Shown piece by piece: positions 7,607-16,017 of a DNA stretch of 39,393 bases. The DNA lies in assembly GCF_965644225.1 (NCBI RefSeq), contig NZ_CBFFRJ010000041.1:1-39393 (forward strand), read 5' to 3'. Numbering within the stretch: position 1 is the first letter of the stretch; the number at the start of each line of letters is the position of its first letter. The DNA is from CBFFRJ01 sp965644225. Its GTDB lineage: Bacteria; Pseudomonadota; Gammaproteobacteria; Enterobacterales; Enterobacteriaceae. The notes beneath the pieces are model-generated. The model was given only the letters and a program-made list of their open reading frames with translations, searched no databases and had not been told where the DNA came from. Position numbers and translations under genes: made by a program.

Positions 7607-8764
7607 GTGGCAGACGATAGCGACGACAAAACAGAAGCCCCCACATCGCACCGACTAGAAAAGGCGCGAGAAGAAGGGCAGGTCCCCCGATCGAAAGAAC
7701 TGACCTCAATACTGATTTTATTGGTCGGCGTGGGCATTCTGTGGATGGGCGGCGAGGCACTGGCGCGGCGTCTGACCTTGATGTTGTCTGCCGGTTTGCG
7801 TTTTGACCACAACATTATTAATGACCCGAACCTGATTTTGAGTCAGATAATATTGCTGATAAAAAATGCCATGTTCGCGCTGCTCCCGCTAATAACGGGG
7901 CTGGTTATCATCGCAATACTGGCTCCCCTGATGCTGGGCGGCCTGGTGTTCAGCGGTAAGTCACTGCAGTTTCAGTTTTCGAAAATCAATCCGCTGAGCG
8001 GGATTAAACGCCTGTTTTCCGGCCAGGTCGGTGCTGAGCTGGTTAAGGCGGTAATGAAAGCGCTGTTGATGGGTAGTGCGGCCGGTTTTTACTTGTGGCA
8101 TAAATGGCCGGACGTGATGCGGCTAATGACTGAAGCGCCGATTACGGCGATGGCCAGCGCCCTGAATATCACCGGGATGTGTTGTGTGCTGGTGGTGCTG
8201 GCGATTATCCCGATGGTCGGGTTTGACGTTTTTTGGCAGATTTACAGCCATATCAAAAAATTGCGTATGTCCCGTCAGGATATTCGTGATGAATTTAAGC
8301 AGCAGGAAGGCGACCCGCATGTGAAGGGGCGTATTCGCCAGATGCAACGTGATGCCGCGCGCCGCCGCATGATGGCGGATGTTCCCAAAGCGGATGTCAT
8401 TGTGACCAACCCGACGCACTATGCCGTCGCGTTGCAATATGACGAGAATAAAATGAGTGCGCCAAAAGTGGTGGCAAAAGGCTCGGGTCTCATTGCCCTG
8501 CGCATTCGTGAACTGGGCGATGAACATCGCATTCCGATGCTTGAGGCGCCGCCGCTGGCGCGTGCGCTTTATCGTCACGCGGAAATCGGGCAACAAATCC
8601 CCGGTCAGCTGTATGCTGCCGTCGCCGAAGTGCTGGCGTGGGTATGGCAATTGAAACGCTGGCGGCTGACGGGCGGCCAGCGTCCGGTTAAACCTGCTAA
8701 TTTGCCGGTGCCTGAGGCGCTGGACTTTATGAACGAGAAGGACGAGAAAGACACTGATGGCTAA
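7607..8764 (+). CDS. flhB: Flagellar type III export apparatus protein FlhB
   Basis: Inner-membrane component of the flagellar export gate that switches substrate specificity from rod/hook to filament proteins. I use the GTG at 7607, giving 385 aa beginning with ADDSDDKTEAPT after the start residue; this matches E. coli and Salmonella N-termini, whereas the ATG at 7595 adds four residues found in neither. No strong ribosome site precedes either start. Four membrane helices occupy roughly residues 30-210, then a cytosolic domain with the autocleavage motif NPTH (in VIVTNPTHYAVALQY). The C-terminus overlaps flhA by 8 bp. Confidence 0.95.
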   Translation: MADDSDDKTEAPTSHRLEKAREEGQVPRSKELTSILILLVGVGILWMGGEALARRLTLMLSAGLRFDHNIINDPNLILSQIILLIKNAMFALLPLITGLVIIAILAPLMLGGLVFSGKSLQFQFSKINPLSGIKRLFSGQVGAELVKAVMKALLMGSAAGFYLWHKWPDVMRLMTEAPITAMASALNITGMCCVLVVLAIIPMVGFDVFWQIYSHIKKLRMSRQDIRDEFKQQEGDPHVKGRIRQMQRDAARRRMMADVPKADVIVTNPTHYAVALQYDENKMSAPKVVAKGSGLIALRIRELGDEHRIPMLEAPPLARALYRHAEIGQQIPGQLYAAVAEVLAWVWQLKRWRLTGGQRPVKPANLPVPEALDFMNEKDEKDTDG

Positions 8765-10835
8765 TCTGGCAAACCTGTTGCGCCTGCCGGGCAACCTGAA
8801 ATCAACGCAATGGCAAGTACTGGCAGGCCCGGTACTGATATTGCTGATTTTGTCGATGATGGTACTGCCGTTACCGGCTTTCGTACTGGATTTGCTCTTT
8901 ACCTTCAACATTGCGCTGTCGATCATGGTGTTGCTGGTTGCCATGTTCACCCAAAAAACCCTCGAGTTTGCGGCTTTCCCGACCATTCTGCTGTTTACCA
9001 CTTTGCTGCGCCTGGCGCTCAACGTGGCCTCCACGCGTATCATTTTGCTCGATGGACATACCGGGGCGGCAGCGGCAGGTAAGGTGGTCGAAGCCTTCGG
9101 TCACTTCCTGGTTGGCGGTAACTTTGCCATTGGTATCGTGGTGTTCATTATCCTCGTTATCATCAACTTTATGGTTATCACCAAAGGTGCCGGGCGTATC
9201 GCGGAAGTGGGCGCGCGCTTCGTACTCGACGGGATGCCAGGTAAGCAGATGGCGATTGACGCCGATCTGAACGCCGGACTTATCGGTGAAGATGAGGCCA
9301 AACGCCGCCGCTCTGAAGTGACCCAGGAAGCCGATTTCTACGGCTCAATGGATGGTGCGAGTAAGTTCGTCCGTGGTGATGCCATCGCCGGTATTCTGAT
9401 CATGGTGATCAACATTGTTGGCGGCCTGCTGGTGGGCGTTCTCCAGCACGGTATGGATATGGGGCATGCCGCGGAAAGCTACATCCTGCTGACCATCGGT
9501 GACGGTCTGGTGGCACAGATCCCGGCGCTGGTTATCTCTACCGCAGCGGGTGTTATCGTTACCCGCGTGGCCACCGATCAGGATGTTGGTCAGCAGATGG
9601 TGGGGCAACTGTTCAGCAACCCACGCGTTATGTTGTTGAGCGCCGGGGTGCTGGGTCTGCTGGGCCTGGTTCCGGGAATGCCGAACTTTGTCTTCCTGCT
9701 CTTCACCGCTGCCTTGTTAGGACTTGCCTGGTGGCTACGTGGTAAGGAGCAAACAGCGCCTGCGGAAGCCGCGCCGATTAAAATGCCAGAGAATACGCAG
9801 GCGGTTGAAGCAACGTGGAATGATGTGCAACTGGAAGATTCGCTGGGGATGGAAGTCGGCTATCGCCTGATCCCGATGGTGGATTTCCAGCAGGACGGCG
9901 AGCTGCTGGGACGTATTCGTAGTATCCGTAAGAAGTTTGCCCAGGATATGGGCTTCCTGCCGCCGGTCGTGCATATTCGTGACAATATGGATCTGCCGCC
10001 CGCCCGTTATCGCATCCTGATGAAAGGGGTCGAAGTGGGCAGCGGCGAAGCCTATCCGGGACGCTGGCTGGCGATTAACCCCGGCACCGCGGCAGGTTCA
10101 TTACCCGGTGAACAGACGGTCGATCCGGCGTTTGGTCTGACCGCTATCTGGATTGAGAGCGCCCTGAAAGAGCAGGCGCAAATTCAGGGCTTCACCGTGG
10201 TTGAGGCCAGTACCGTCGTGGCAACGCACCTTAACCATCTGATCAGCCAGTTCGCTCCGGAACTCTTTGGTCGCCAGGAAGCGCAGCAATTGCTCGACCG
10301 CGTTACCCAGGAGATGCCAAAGCTGACCGAAGATCTGGTGCCTTGCGTAGTGACCTTGACCACCATGCACAAGGTTCTGCAAAACCTGCTGGCGGAGAAA
10401 GTGCCTATCCGCGATATGCGTACCATTCTCGAAACCCTGGCAGAGCACGCGCCGCTGCAAAGCGACCCGCACGAACTGACCACCGTGGTGCGTGTGGCAC
10501 TGGGGCGCGCTATTACCCAGCAGTGGTTCCCGGGCACTGGCGAAGTGCAGGTTATTGGCCTTGATACGCCACTGGAGCGCCTGCTGTTGCAAGCCCTGCA
10601 GGGGGGAGGCGGTCTGGAGCCAGGTCTCGCAGACCGGCTGCTGGCACAGACTCAGGAAGCGCTGTCACGTCAGGAAATGATGGGCGCGCCGCCGGTGCTG
10701 CTGGTTAACCATGCGCTACGACCGCTGCTGTCGCGTTTCCTGCGCCGTAGTCTGCCGCAGTTGGTGGTGCTGTCTAACCTCGAAATGTCTGACAACCGCC
10801 ATATCCGGATGACCGCAACCATCGGAGGCAAGTAA
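8757..10835 (+). CDS. flhA: Flagellar type III export gate protein FlhA
   Basis: Largest integral-membrane component of the flagellar export gate. It forms a nonameric ring that docks chaperone-substrate complexes and couples export to the proton motive force. At 692 aa it equals the E. coli length. The N-terminal half has about eight helices and the conserved FHIPEP signature region around residues 145-175 (AGRIAEVGARFVLDGMPGKQM). After a linker near 330-360 comes the cytosolic substrate-docking domain (VGYRLIPMVDF onwards). It overlaps flhB, and its TAA overlaps the flhE ATG by one base (TAATG). Confidence 0.97.
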   Translation: MANLANLLRLPGNLKSTQWQVLAGPVLILLILSMMVLPLPAFVLDLLFTFNIALSIMVLLVAMFTQKTLEFAAFPTILLFTTLLRLALNVASTRIILLDGHTGAAAAGKVVEAFGHFLVGGNFAIGIVVFIILVIINFMVITKGAGRIAEVGARFVLDGMPGKQMAIDADLNAGLIGEDEAKRRRSEVTQEADFYGSMDGASKFVRGDAIAGILIMVINIVGGLLVGVLQHGMDMGHAAESYILLTIGDGLVAQIPALVISTAAGVIVTRVATDQDVGQQMVGQLFSNPRVMLLSAGVLGLLGLVPGMPNFVFLLFTAALLGLAWWLRGKEQTAPAEAAPIKMPENTQAVEATWNDVQLEDSLGMEVGYRLIPMVDFQQDGELLGRIRSIRKKFAQDMGFLPPVVHIRDNMDLPPARYRILMKGVEVGSGEAYPGRWLAINPGTAAGSLPGEQTVDPAFGLTAIWIESALKEQAQIQGFTVVEASTVVATHLNHLISQFAPELFGRQEAQQLLDRVTQEMPKLTEDLVPCVVTLTTMHKVLQNLLAEKVPIRDMRTILETLAEHAPLQSDPHELTTVVRVALGRAITQQWFPGTGEVQVIGLDTPLERLLLQALQGGGGLEPGLADRLLAQTQEALSRQEMMGAPPVLLVNHALRPLLSRFLRRSLPQLVVLSNLEMSDNRHIRMTATIGGK

Positions 10836-11230
10836 TGCGTTTCCTTCTGGGATTGCTGCTGGCGCTGCCTTTGGTTGTGCAGGCCGCGGGGGAAGGCGCC
10901 TGGCAGGCAAGCAGTGTGGGCTTAATTTTAAGTCACCGTGGGCAGGCGGCATCCTCCCGCGTGCTGGCTCCCTCTCAGCCGGTAAACGGTTTAATGACGC
11001 TGGTGGTCTGGCGCTATGAACTGACGGGCCCAACGCCTGCGGGCTTAAACGTGCGACTCTGTTCGCAGACCCGCTGCGTGCAGATTGATGGGCAGAGTGG
11101 CAGCACCGTCGGCTTTGCCGGCGTACCGGCAATTGAGCCGCTGCGCTTTATCTGGGAAGTCCCTGGCGGCGGGCGTTTGATCCCGGCGCTGAATGTTCGC
11201 AGTAATCAGGTCATCGTTAACTACCGCTAA
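10835..11230 (+). CDS. flhE: Flagellar protein FlhE
   Basis: Small periplasmic protein of 131 aa (E. coli 130). A clear Sec signal peptide (MRFLLGLLLALPLVVQAAG, cleavage after the QA region) precedes a beta-rich domain with two cysteines (LCSQTRC) and the conserved end IWEVPGGGRLIPALNV. In Salmonella FlhE is dispensable for swimming but affects swarming and limits proton leakage through the export gate. It is the last gene of flhBAE, coupled to flhA by a one-base overlap. Confidence 0.93.
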   Translation: MRFLLGLLLALPLVVQAAGEGAWQASSVGLILSHRGQAASSRVLAPSQPVNGLMTLVVWRYELTGPTPAGLNVRLCSQTRCVQIDGQSGSTVGFAGVPAIEPLRFIWEVPGGGRLIPALNVRSNQVIVNYR

Positions 11231-11504
11231 TCGCTCGTCTTTTCAGCAGTCATCATTTTCTTTTTTAAGATTTTGATGACTCGCTCTCAATTTTTGACCC
11301 TCTCTTTTGAAGCATTAGAAACACTGTTTTATAAATCAGTGACGCACATGATGGCACTCTTTGCTTTTTTGCCAGTCAGCGCGTTTTGATGGCAGAAACA
11401 GAAAGGTTTCACATCGCACATACTTTTACTTTAGCCGTATAAGAACTACCTTTGGCGCCGCCGGATTGCCAAAGGTCCCTCACTATTAGACAGGGTTAAC
11501 GGCA
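11231..11504. other. Intergenic leader upstream of the broken sugar-transport locus
   Basis: This AT-rich 274-bp region has no convincing ORF. It contains an imperfect hairpin just after flhE (agtcatca 11248-11255 against tgatgact 11274-11281, loop 18), a possible weak flhE terminator. Thirty bases before the symporter start lies a perfect 9-bp inverted repeat, acctttggc (11448-11456) and gccaaaggt (11468-11476), which could be an operator or leader hairpin. No clear -10/-35 or CRP site was found by eye. Confidence 0.45.
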
Positions 11505-11720
11505 ATGAAAACACGTAAAATTGGTTTAGCGAACTACCTCGCCTACGGTTCTGGCGACTTCCTTGGGGCAGGTACCACGGCACTGACTGCGGCCTGGCTT
11601 CTGTATTTCTACACAACGTTTTGTGGCTTAACACCGATCGAAGCCACCTTCATTTTTGCCGCAGCTCGCGTGCTTGATGCCGTCGTCAGCCCGCTGATGG
11701 GCTTTTTGACCGATAATTAA
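11505..11720 (+). pseudogene. Truncated GPH/MFS sugar-acid cation symporter (first 71 codons only)
   Basis: The 71-residue product begins MKTRKIGLANYLAYGSGDFL and ends VSPLMGFLTDN. This is the first two transmembrane helices of a glycoside-pentoside-hexuronide:cation symporter (MelB/YicJ-like; GFLTDN marks the loop after helix 2), a family whose members run about 450-500 aa. The frame ends abruptly at the left edge of an IS200/IS605 remnant. With the neighbouring GH88/GH105 gene it probably formed a two-gene uptake and hydrolysis locus for unsaturated rhamnogalacturonides or glucuronides, like rhiT-rhiN. The product cannot transport anything. Start site and leader look normal (gacagggttaacggca then ATG). 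Confidence 0.85.
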
Positions 11721-11895
11721 GTCCGGTAAACCCCCGGCTTTGCCGGGGGACTCCGAAAGGTTTGACCTTTAAGTCAGTCGCGCGAATCTGAAATCTCCGC
11801 CAAGAGATGAGGATTCGTGATGAGAGACTTTCAGAGCTTAAGCCATACGAAATGGGACTGTAAATATCACGTAGTTTATATCCCCAAACGCCGGA
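11718..11895 (+). mobile_element. IS200/IS605-family element remnant (left end plus start of tnpA)
   Basis: The remnant begins at or just after the symporter's truncation point. It carries a strong subterminal hairpin, cccccggc (11731-11738) ttt gccggggg (11742-11749), typical of the imperfect palindromes recognised by Y1 transposases. A leader and the first 25 or so codons of tnpA follow. It stops near 11895, where GH88/GH105 coding sequence resumes in a different frame. The catalytic part of tnpA and the right end are missing, so it cannot move on its own. The family call rests on the tnpA N-terminus and hairpin. Confidence 0.75.
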
Positions 11896-11933
11896 ATCAG
11901 CGGTTACCAGTATTATCGCCAGACCGGCGATGA
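11820..11933 (+). pseudogene. IS200/IS605 TnpA (Y1 transposase) N-terminal fragment
   Basis: A 37-codon frame starts at the ATG at 11820, after gatgagg. Its first 25 residues, including FQSLSHTKWDCKYHVVYIPK, are the characteristic beginning of IS200-type Y1 transposases (W-x-C-KYH-[VI]-V-x-x-PK-R/Y). After residue 25 the sequence is unrelated and stops at 11931-11933, because the DNA has passed into the adjacent hydrolase gene in another frame. The HUH motif and catalytic tyrosine are absent, so the product is inactive. Confidence 0.78.
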
Positions 11934-12822
11934 GTCGGTGCGCGATATTATCGACAGCTGGTTTACGGAGCGCTTTGCCGAAGGTGCGACGACCAAAAAT
12001 GTTAACACCATGGCGCCGTTCCTGACTCTGGCTTACCGCCACGAAGAAACCGGGAATCCGGCTGATCTACCCTGGCTTGAAACCTGGGCTGAATGGGCGA
12101 TGAACGAGATGCCGCGTACCGAGCACGGCGGCATGCAGCACATCACTCTGGCGGAAGAGAATCACCAGCAGATGTGGGATGATACCCTGATGATGACGGT
12201 GCTGCCGCTGGCAAAAATCGGCAAACTGCTTAATCGTCCTGAGTACGTTGAAGAGGCGGTTTATCAGTTCCTGCTGCATGTGCAGAATCTGATGGACAGA
12301 GAGACTGGCCTGTGGTTCCACGGCTGGAATTATGAAGGCAATCATAACTTTGCCCATGCGCGTTGGGCGCGGGGCAACAGCTGGTTGACCATTGTGATCC
12401 CGGACTTCCTTGAACTGGTCGACTTGCCGCAAAACAATGCCGTACGGCGTTATCTGGTACAGGTGCTGAATGCGCAAATCGCTGCGCTGGCGAAATGCCA
12501 GGATGAGAGCGGTATGTGGCATACGCTGCTCGACGATCCAGAGTCCTACCTGGAAGCGTCGGCAACCGCCGGGTTTGCCTATGGCATCCTCAAGGCGGTA
12601 CGTAAGCGCTATGTCGGGGCGGAATATGCCGACGTTGCCGAAAAGGCCATTAAGGCGGTGGTGAAAAACATTTCGCCGGAGGGGGAGCTGCTTCAGGTTT
12701 CCTTTGGTACAGGAATGGGCAGCGTTCTGGCGTTTTATCGCCAGATCCCGCGCACTTCCATGCCATACGGGCAGGCCATGGCCATGCTCTGCCTGACGGA
12801 ATATCTGCGTAAATACTTCTGA
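11896..12822 (+). pseudogene. 5'-truncated glycoside hydrolase family 88/105 (unsaturated rhamnogalacturonyl/glucuronyl hydrolase)
   Basis: The hydrolase frame can be followed from about 11896 (ISGYQYYRQTGDESVRDI) to the TGA at 12820-12822, roughly 308 codons. YteR/RhiN-type proteins are about 370-380 aa, so the first 60-80 residues and the native start are lost at the IS200/IS605 junction. The remaining alpha6/alpha6-barrel sequence is uninterrupted and includes the segment MWDDTLMM with the acidic residues expected at the active site, WFHGWNYEGNHN, ARGNSWLT and SMPYGQAMAMLCL near the end. The only downstream start is a GTG at 11938, with no good ribosome site. The family cleaves delta-4,5-unsaturated uronic acid disaccharides in the cytoplasm. 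Most likely a pseudogene; residual function cannot be excluded. Confidence 0.82.
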
Positions 12823-12848
12823 CGACAGGAAGAGCGGCGGCAGGAAAA

Positions 12849-12881
12849 GATCCGTGACTCTAATGGGTTGCGGATTTTTTT
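12849..12881 (+). terminator. Possible weak terminator after the GH88/GH105 pseudogene
   Basis: atccg (12850-12854) and cggat (12871-12875) can pair across a 16-base loop, followed by seven Ts. The stem is only five pairs, so this is a weak candidate. It is located 28 bp after the hydrolase stop codon. Confidence 0.35.
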
Positions 12882-12999
12882 GTGACCCAATTAGTTACAA
12901 CATACTAATGATTTGGTGTTGTACCAGGCGGTCAGCGGCTGAGCCGTTTGTATTGTCTGACAGGAAAAACAACGTCCCCATTGCACCCGGCGTTATGGC

Positions 13000-13362
13000 T
13001 TAGTTCGGACACAATCCTGTCGGTTTCTTCAGCGGACCGCACTGGTCAAAGCCATAAACCTTGTAGCCTTTAGCTTCCATGCAGCTCATCACCTTTTGGC
13101 TACGGATGCCCGATTGCTCACTGCTCTCACCCGGGTTGAGGGTATTCAGACTCCAGCGGGGATCATCAAGGCTACCCTTGGGAACCACACCGCAGTCGTA
13201 TAAATCGGCTTTACGCCGGGCAACGTTGGTATAGCCCGATGCTTCAGGTTTCTGGAAGAGTTGGATCCACGGAACATACTTGTAATTCGACGAATCCATA
13301 TCCGCCACGACGCAGCCGGATAACACAAACAGACTCGCGATAACTCCCGCCATCTTTACCAT
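13000..13362 (-). CDS. Small uncharacterised lipoprotein
   Basis: The product has an N-terminal signal MVKMAGVIASLFVLSGC with a lipobox (VLSGC), so it should be lipid-anchored on the cysteine; the residues after it (VVAD) do not show the Asp+2 inner-membrane retention signal, which favours the outer membrane. I chose the ATG at 13362 (120 aa) because gggggaaag immediately precedes it; ATGs at 13353, 13380 and 13416 are in frame, and the start is uncertain. The mature part is polar, with three further cysteines besides the anchor (YDCGV, MSCMEA, DQCGPLKK) and one near the end (GLCPN). I do not recognise a domain or function. It is transcribed towards argS's 3' end, from which it is separated by a terminator. 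Confidence 0.75.
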   Translation of the reverse strand: MVKMAGVIASLFVLSGCVVADMDSSNYKYVPWIQLFQKPEASGYTNVARRKADLYDCGVVPKGSLDDPRWSLNTLNPGESSEQSGIRSQKVMSCMEAKGYKVYGFDQCGPLKKPTGLCPN

Positions 13363-13414
13363 CTTTCCCCCAATATTCATGTGTCTGGTGGCATATTTAC
13401 CCTGGTTTAGCGGC

Positions 13415-13449
13415 AAAAAAAAGCCGTAACATCATCTGTCACGGCTTTT
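13415..13449 (-). terminator. Rho-independent terminator of argS
   Basis: Read on the minus strand: aaaagccgt, a 13-base loop, then acggctttt running into eight Ts (the A run at 13415-13422). The perfect 9-bp stem lies 34 bp past the argS stop and prevents read-through into the lipoprotein promoter region. Confidence 0.85.
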
Positions 13450-13482
13450 CTGACTCAGCATCCTGGGATGCAAGTTTAACGC

Positions 13483-15216
13483 TTACATACGTTCAACCGT
13501 TTCAATACCCAGGGTATCGAGACCCAGTTTCAGGGTTTTTGCTGTCAGCAAGGCCAGCTTCAGACGGCTGGTACGTACTTCTTCGCTCTCCGCGCTGAGA
13601 ATAGGGCAGTGCTCATAGAAGCCAGAGAACAGACCGGCAAGATCGTACAGATAGGCGCACATCACGTGTGGCGTACCTTCACGGGCAACCATCGTCACTG
13701 TCTCTTCGAATTGCAGCAGTCGGGCAGCCAGCTGGGCTTCACGATCTTCCGTAATGCTGACCGGGGCGCTTAATAACTCGCTCTCTTCAATACCGGCTTT
13801 ACGGAACACCGACAGCACGCGGGTGTAAGCGTACTGCATATAAGGCGCGGTGTTGCCTTCAAAGGCCAGCATGTTGTCCCAGTCGAAGATATAGTCGGTG
13901 GTGCGGTTTTTCGACAAGTCTGCGTATTTAACCGCTCCGATACCGACCGCATTGGCCAGTTTTTCCAGCTCATCGGCAGGCATATCCGGGTTCTTTTCTG
14001 CCACCAGGCGACGGGCGCGTTCCAGCGCTTCATCAAGCAGGTCTGAAAGCTTTACTGTCCCGCCAGCACGGGTTTTAAACGGTTTGCCGTCTTTACCCAG
14101 CATCATGCCGAACATATGGTGTTCCAGCGACAGGGTCTGCGGGATATAACCGGCTTTACGTACAATGGTCCATGCCTGCATCAGATGCTGGTGCTGGCGG
14201 GAGTCGATGTAGTAGAGCACACGATCGGCATGCAGCGTCTCGTAACGATACTTGGCGCAGGCGATATCGGTTGTGGTGTAGAGGTAGCCGCCATCCTTTT
14301 TCTGGATGATGACGCCCATAGGTTCGCCTTCTTTGTTTTTGTACTCATCGAGATAAACGACGGTTGCGCCTTCGCTTTCCACCGCCAGACCTTTTGCTTT
14401 CAGGTCAGCCACGATGCCCGGTAACATCGGGTTGTACAGGCTCTCGCCCATTACGTCGTCGCGGGTCAGCGTCACGTTCAGACGCTCATAGGCAATCTGG
14501 TTCTGGCCCATGGTGATGTCGACCAGTTTGCGCCACATCTGACGGCAGTATTCGTCGCCGCCTTGCAATTTCACCACATAGCCGCGTGCGCGCTCGGCAA
14601 AGGCTTCATCTTCGTCGTAATGTTTTTTAGCTTCACGGTAAAAGCCCTCAAGATCCGCCAGCGCCATTGCACCGGCATTTTCCTGCTGCTGTTTTTCCAG
14701 ATACGCAATCAGCATGCCGAACTGAGTACCCCAGTCGCCGACGTGGTTCGCCCGGATCACTTTATGGCCGAGGAATTCCTGGGTACGCACCGCCGCGTCG
14801 CCAATAATGGTGGAACGCAGATGGCCGACGTGCATCTCTTTGGCGACGTTCGGGGCGGAATAATCGATAACAATGGTCTGCGGCTCCGGCTGCGCAACGC
14901 CCAGGCGATCGGATTGCAGCGCAAGGCTGACATGTTCGGCCAGAAATTCGGGAGCAAGAAAGATATTGATAAAGCCAGGGCCGGCAATTTCAACTTTGCT
15001 GGCAATCCCGTTGAGGTCGAGATGCGTCAGAACCTGCTCAGCCAGTTGTCGGGGGGCCATGCCCAGTTTTTTGGCAATCGCCATCACGCCGTTAGCCTGA
15101 TAGTCGCCAAACTGAACTTTTGCTGACTGGCGAACCTGGGGTTCGCAATCCGCAGCCGCACCTGCGGTTATCAGCGCCTGACTGACTTTTTCTGAGAGAA
15201 GAGTCTGAATATTCAC
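13483..15216 (-). CDS. argS: Arginyl-tRNA synthetase
   Basis: Charges tRNA-Arg with arginine; cytoplasmic class I synthetase. The 577-aa length is identical to E. coli ArgS. An N-terminal additional domain (residues 1-110) is followed by the HIGH-type motif in APNVAKEMHVGHLRST, the Rossmann fold, the KMSKS-equivalent region MLGKDGKPFKTRAGG, and a helical anticodon-binding C-terminus ending LGIETVERM. The ATG at 15216 starts MNIQTLLSEKV. It is monocistronic, with a candidate promoter at 15289-15317 and a terminator at 13415-13449. Confidence 0.98.
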   Translation of the reverse strand: MNIQTLLSEKVSQALITAGAAADCEPQVRQSAKVQFGDYQANGVMAIAKKLGMAPRQLAEQVLTHLDLNGIASKVEIAGPGFINIFLAPEFLAEHVSLALQSDRLGVAQPEPQTIVIDYSAPNVAKEMHVGHLRSTIIGDAAVRTQEFLGHKVIRANHVGDWGTQFGMLIAYLEKQQQENAGAMALADLEGFYREAKKHYDEDEAFAERARGYVVKLQGGDEYCRQMWRKLVDITMGQNQIAYERLNVTLTRDDVMGESLYNPMLPGIVADLKAKGLAVESEGATVVYLDEYKNKEGEPMGVIIQKKDGGYLYTTTDIACAKYRYETLHADRVLYYIDSRQHQHLMQAWTIVRKAGYIPQTLSLEHHMFGMMLGKDGKPFKTRAGGTVKLSDLLDEALERARRLVAEKNPDMPADELEKLANAVGIGAVKYADLSKNRTTDYIFDWDNMLAFEGNTAPYMQYAYTRVLSVFRKAGIEESELLSAPVSITEDREAQLAARLLQFEETVTMVAREGTPHVMCAYLYDLAGLFSGFYEHCPILSAESEEVRTSRLKLALLTAKTLKLGLDTLGIETVERM

Positions 15217-15288
15217 CGGGATACCTTACATTGTTGACATAGCGTGCAGTGGGCAGGCTGGGTCAGGGTGTTGATTATGAAAGGCGGG

Positions 15289-15317
15289 AGTATACTGCAA
15301 TTGCCCCATGGCGTCAG
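15289..15317 (-). promoter_or_regulatory. Candidate sigma-70 promoter of argS
   Basis: On the minus strand, ctgacg (15317-15312) and tatact (15294-15289) are separated by exactly 17 bp, about 70 bp before the argS start. The -10 box matches five of six consensus positions; the -35 box is weaker. No experimental support. Confidence 0.45.
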
Positions 15318-15415
15318 CACTGGAACCGCAGTGGTTATTGATTCGGTTCAAGGCTTGGTATGGCTGGCAGAACAAGGTAGATTAGCCGCCTGATACACTG
15401 CACGGATCTGAACAA

Positions 15416-15976
15416 ATGGCCAACTGGCAGACAATAGACGAACTGAACGATATTTGTGCGGACTTACCGCGTTTTATTGCTGATTTCAGCCAACTGACCA
15501 CCCGCCTTGGGCTGGATATTGCTCCGCTGGACGCTGACCATATCTCCTTACGCTGCCACCAGAATGCGACCGCTGAACGCTGGCGTCGCGGTTTTGAGCA
15601 ATGTGCTGAACTTCTGTCTGAAACCTTAATCAATGGCCGGCCGATCTGTCTGTTCAGACTGCATGAACCGGTGTGCGTTGAACACTGGCGCTTTTCGGTG
15701 GTGGAATTACCCTGGCCGGGGGAAAAGCGCTATCCCCATGAAGGGTGGGAGCATATTGAGGTTGTGCTGCCAGGTGAGCCGGAAACGCTCAATGCTCGTG
15801 CGCTGGCTTTGCTTGCGGACGAGGGGCTGAGCCAGGCGGGTATTTTTGTCAAAACCAGCTCGCCAAAAGGTGAACGCGAGCGTTTGCCGAATCCGACCCT
15901 GGCCGTGACGGACGGTAAAGTGACGGTGAAATTTCATCCCTGGTCAATAGAAGAGATAGTGGCCAGTGAGCAGTAG
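15416..15976 (+). CDS. yecM: YecM family protein (VOC-like fold, function unknown)
   Basis: A 186-aa cytoplasmic protein matching E. coli YecM (188 aa), whose fold resembles metal-dependent isomerases and vicinal-oxygen-chelate proteins. Visible conserved segments are ISLRCHQNATAERWR, INGRPICLFRLHEP, and PHEGWEHIEVVLPG, which contains histidine and glutamate residues likely to bind a metal. No signal peptide. It lies divergently from argS with a 199-bp shared control region and 41 bp before cutC. No biochemical role is established. Confidence 0.92.
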   Translation: MANWQTIDELNDICADLPRFIADFSQLTTRLGLDIAPLDADHISLRCHQNATAERWRRGFEQCAELLSETLINGRPICLFRLHEPVCVEHWRFSVVELPWPGEKRYPHEGWEHIEVVLPGEPETLNARALALLADEGLSQAGIFVKTSSPKGERERLPNPTLAVTDGKVTVKFHPWSIEEIVASEQ

Positions 15977-16017
15977 TATCTGACGGTGTGATAACGCCAG
16001 CGATAAAGGGAGAGAAC

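Noticed and set aside
8123..9043. Minus-strand open frame of 306 codons opposite flhB/flhA
   Set aside because: It runs across the junction of two conserved genes on the other strand, with no ribosome site or recognisable domain.
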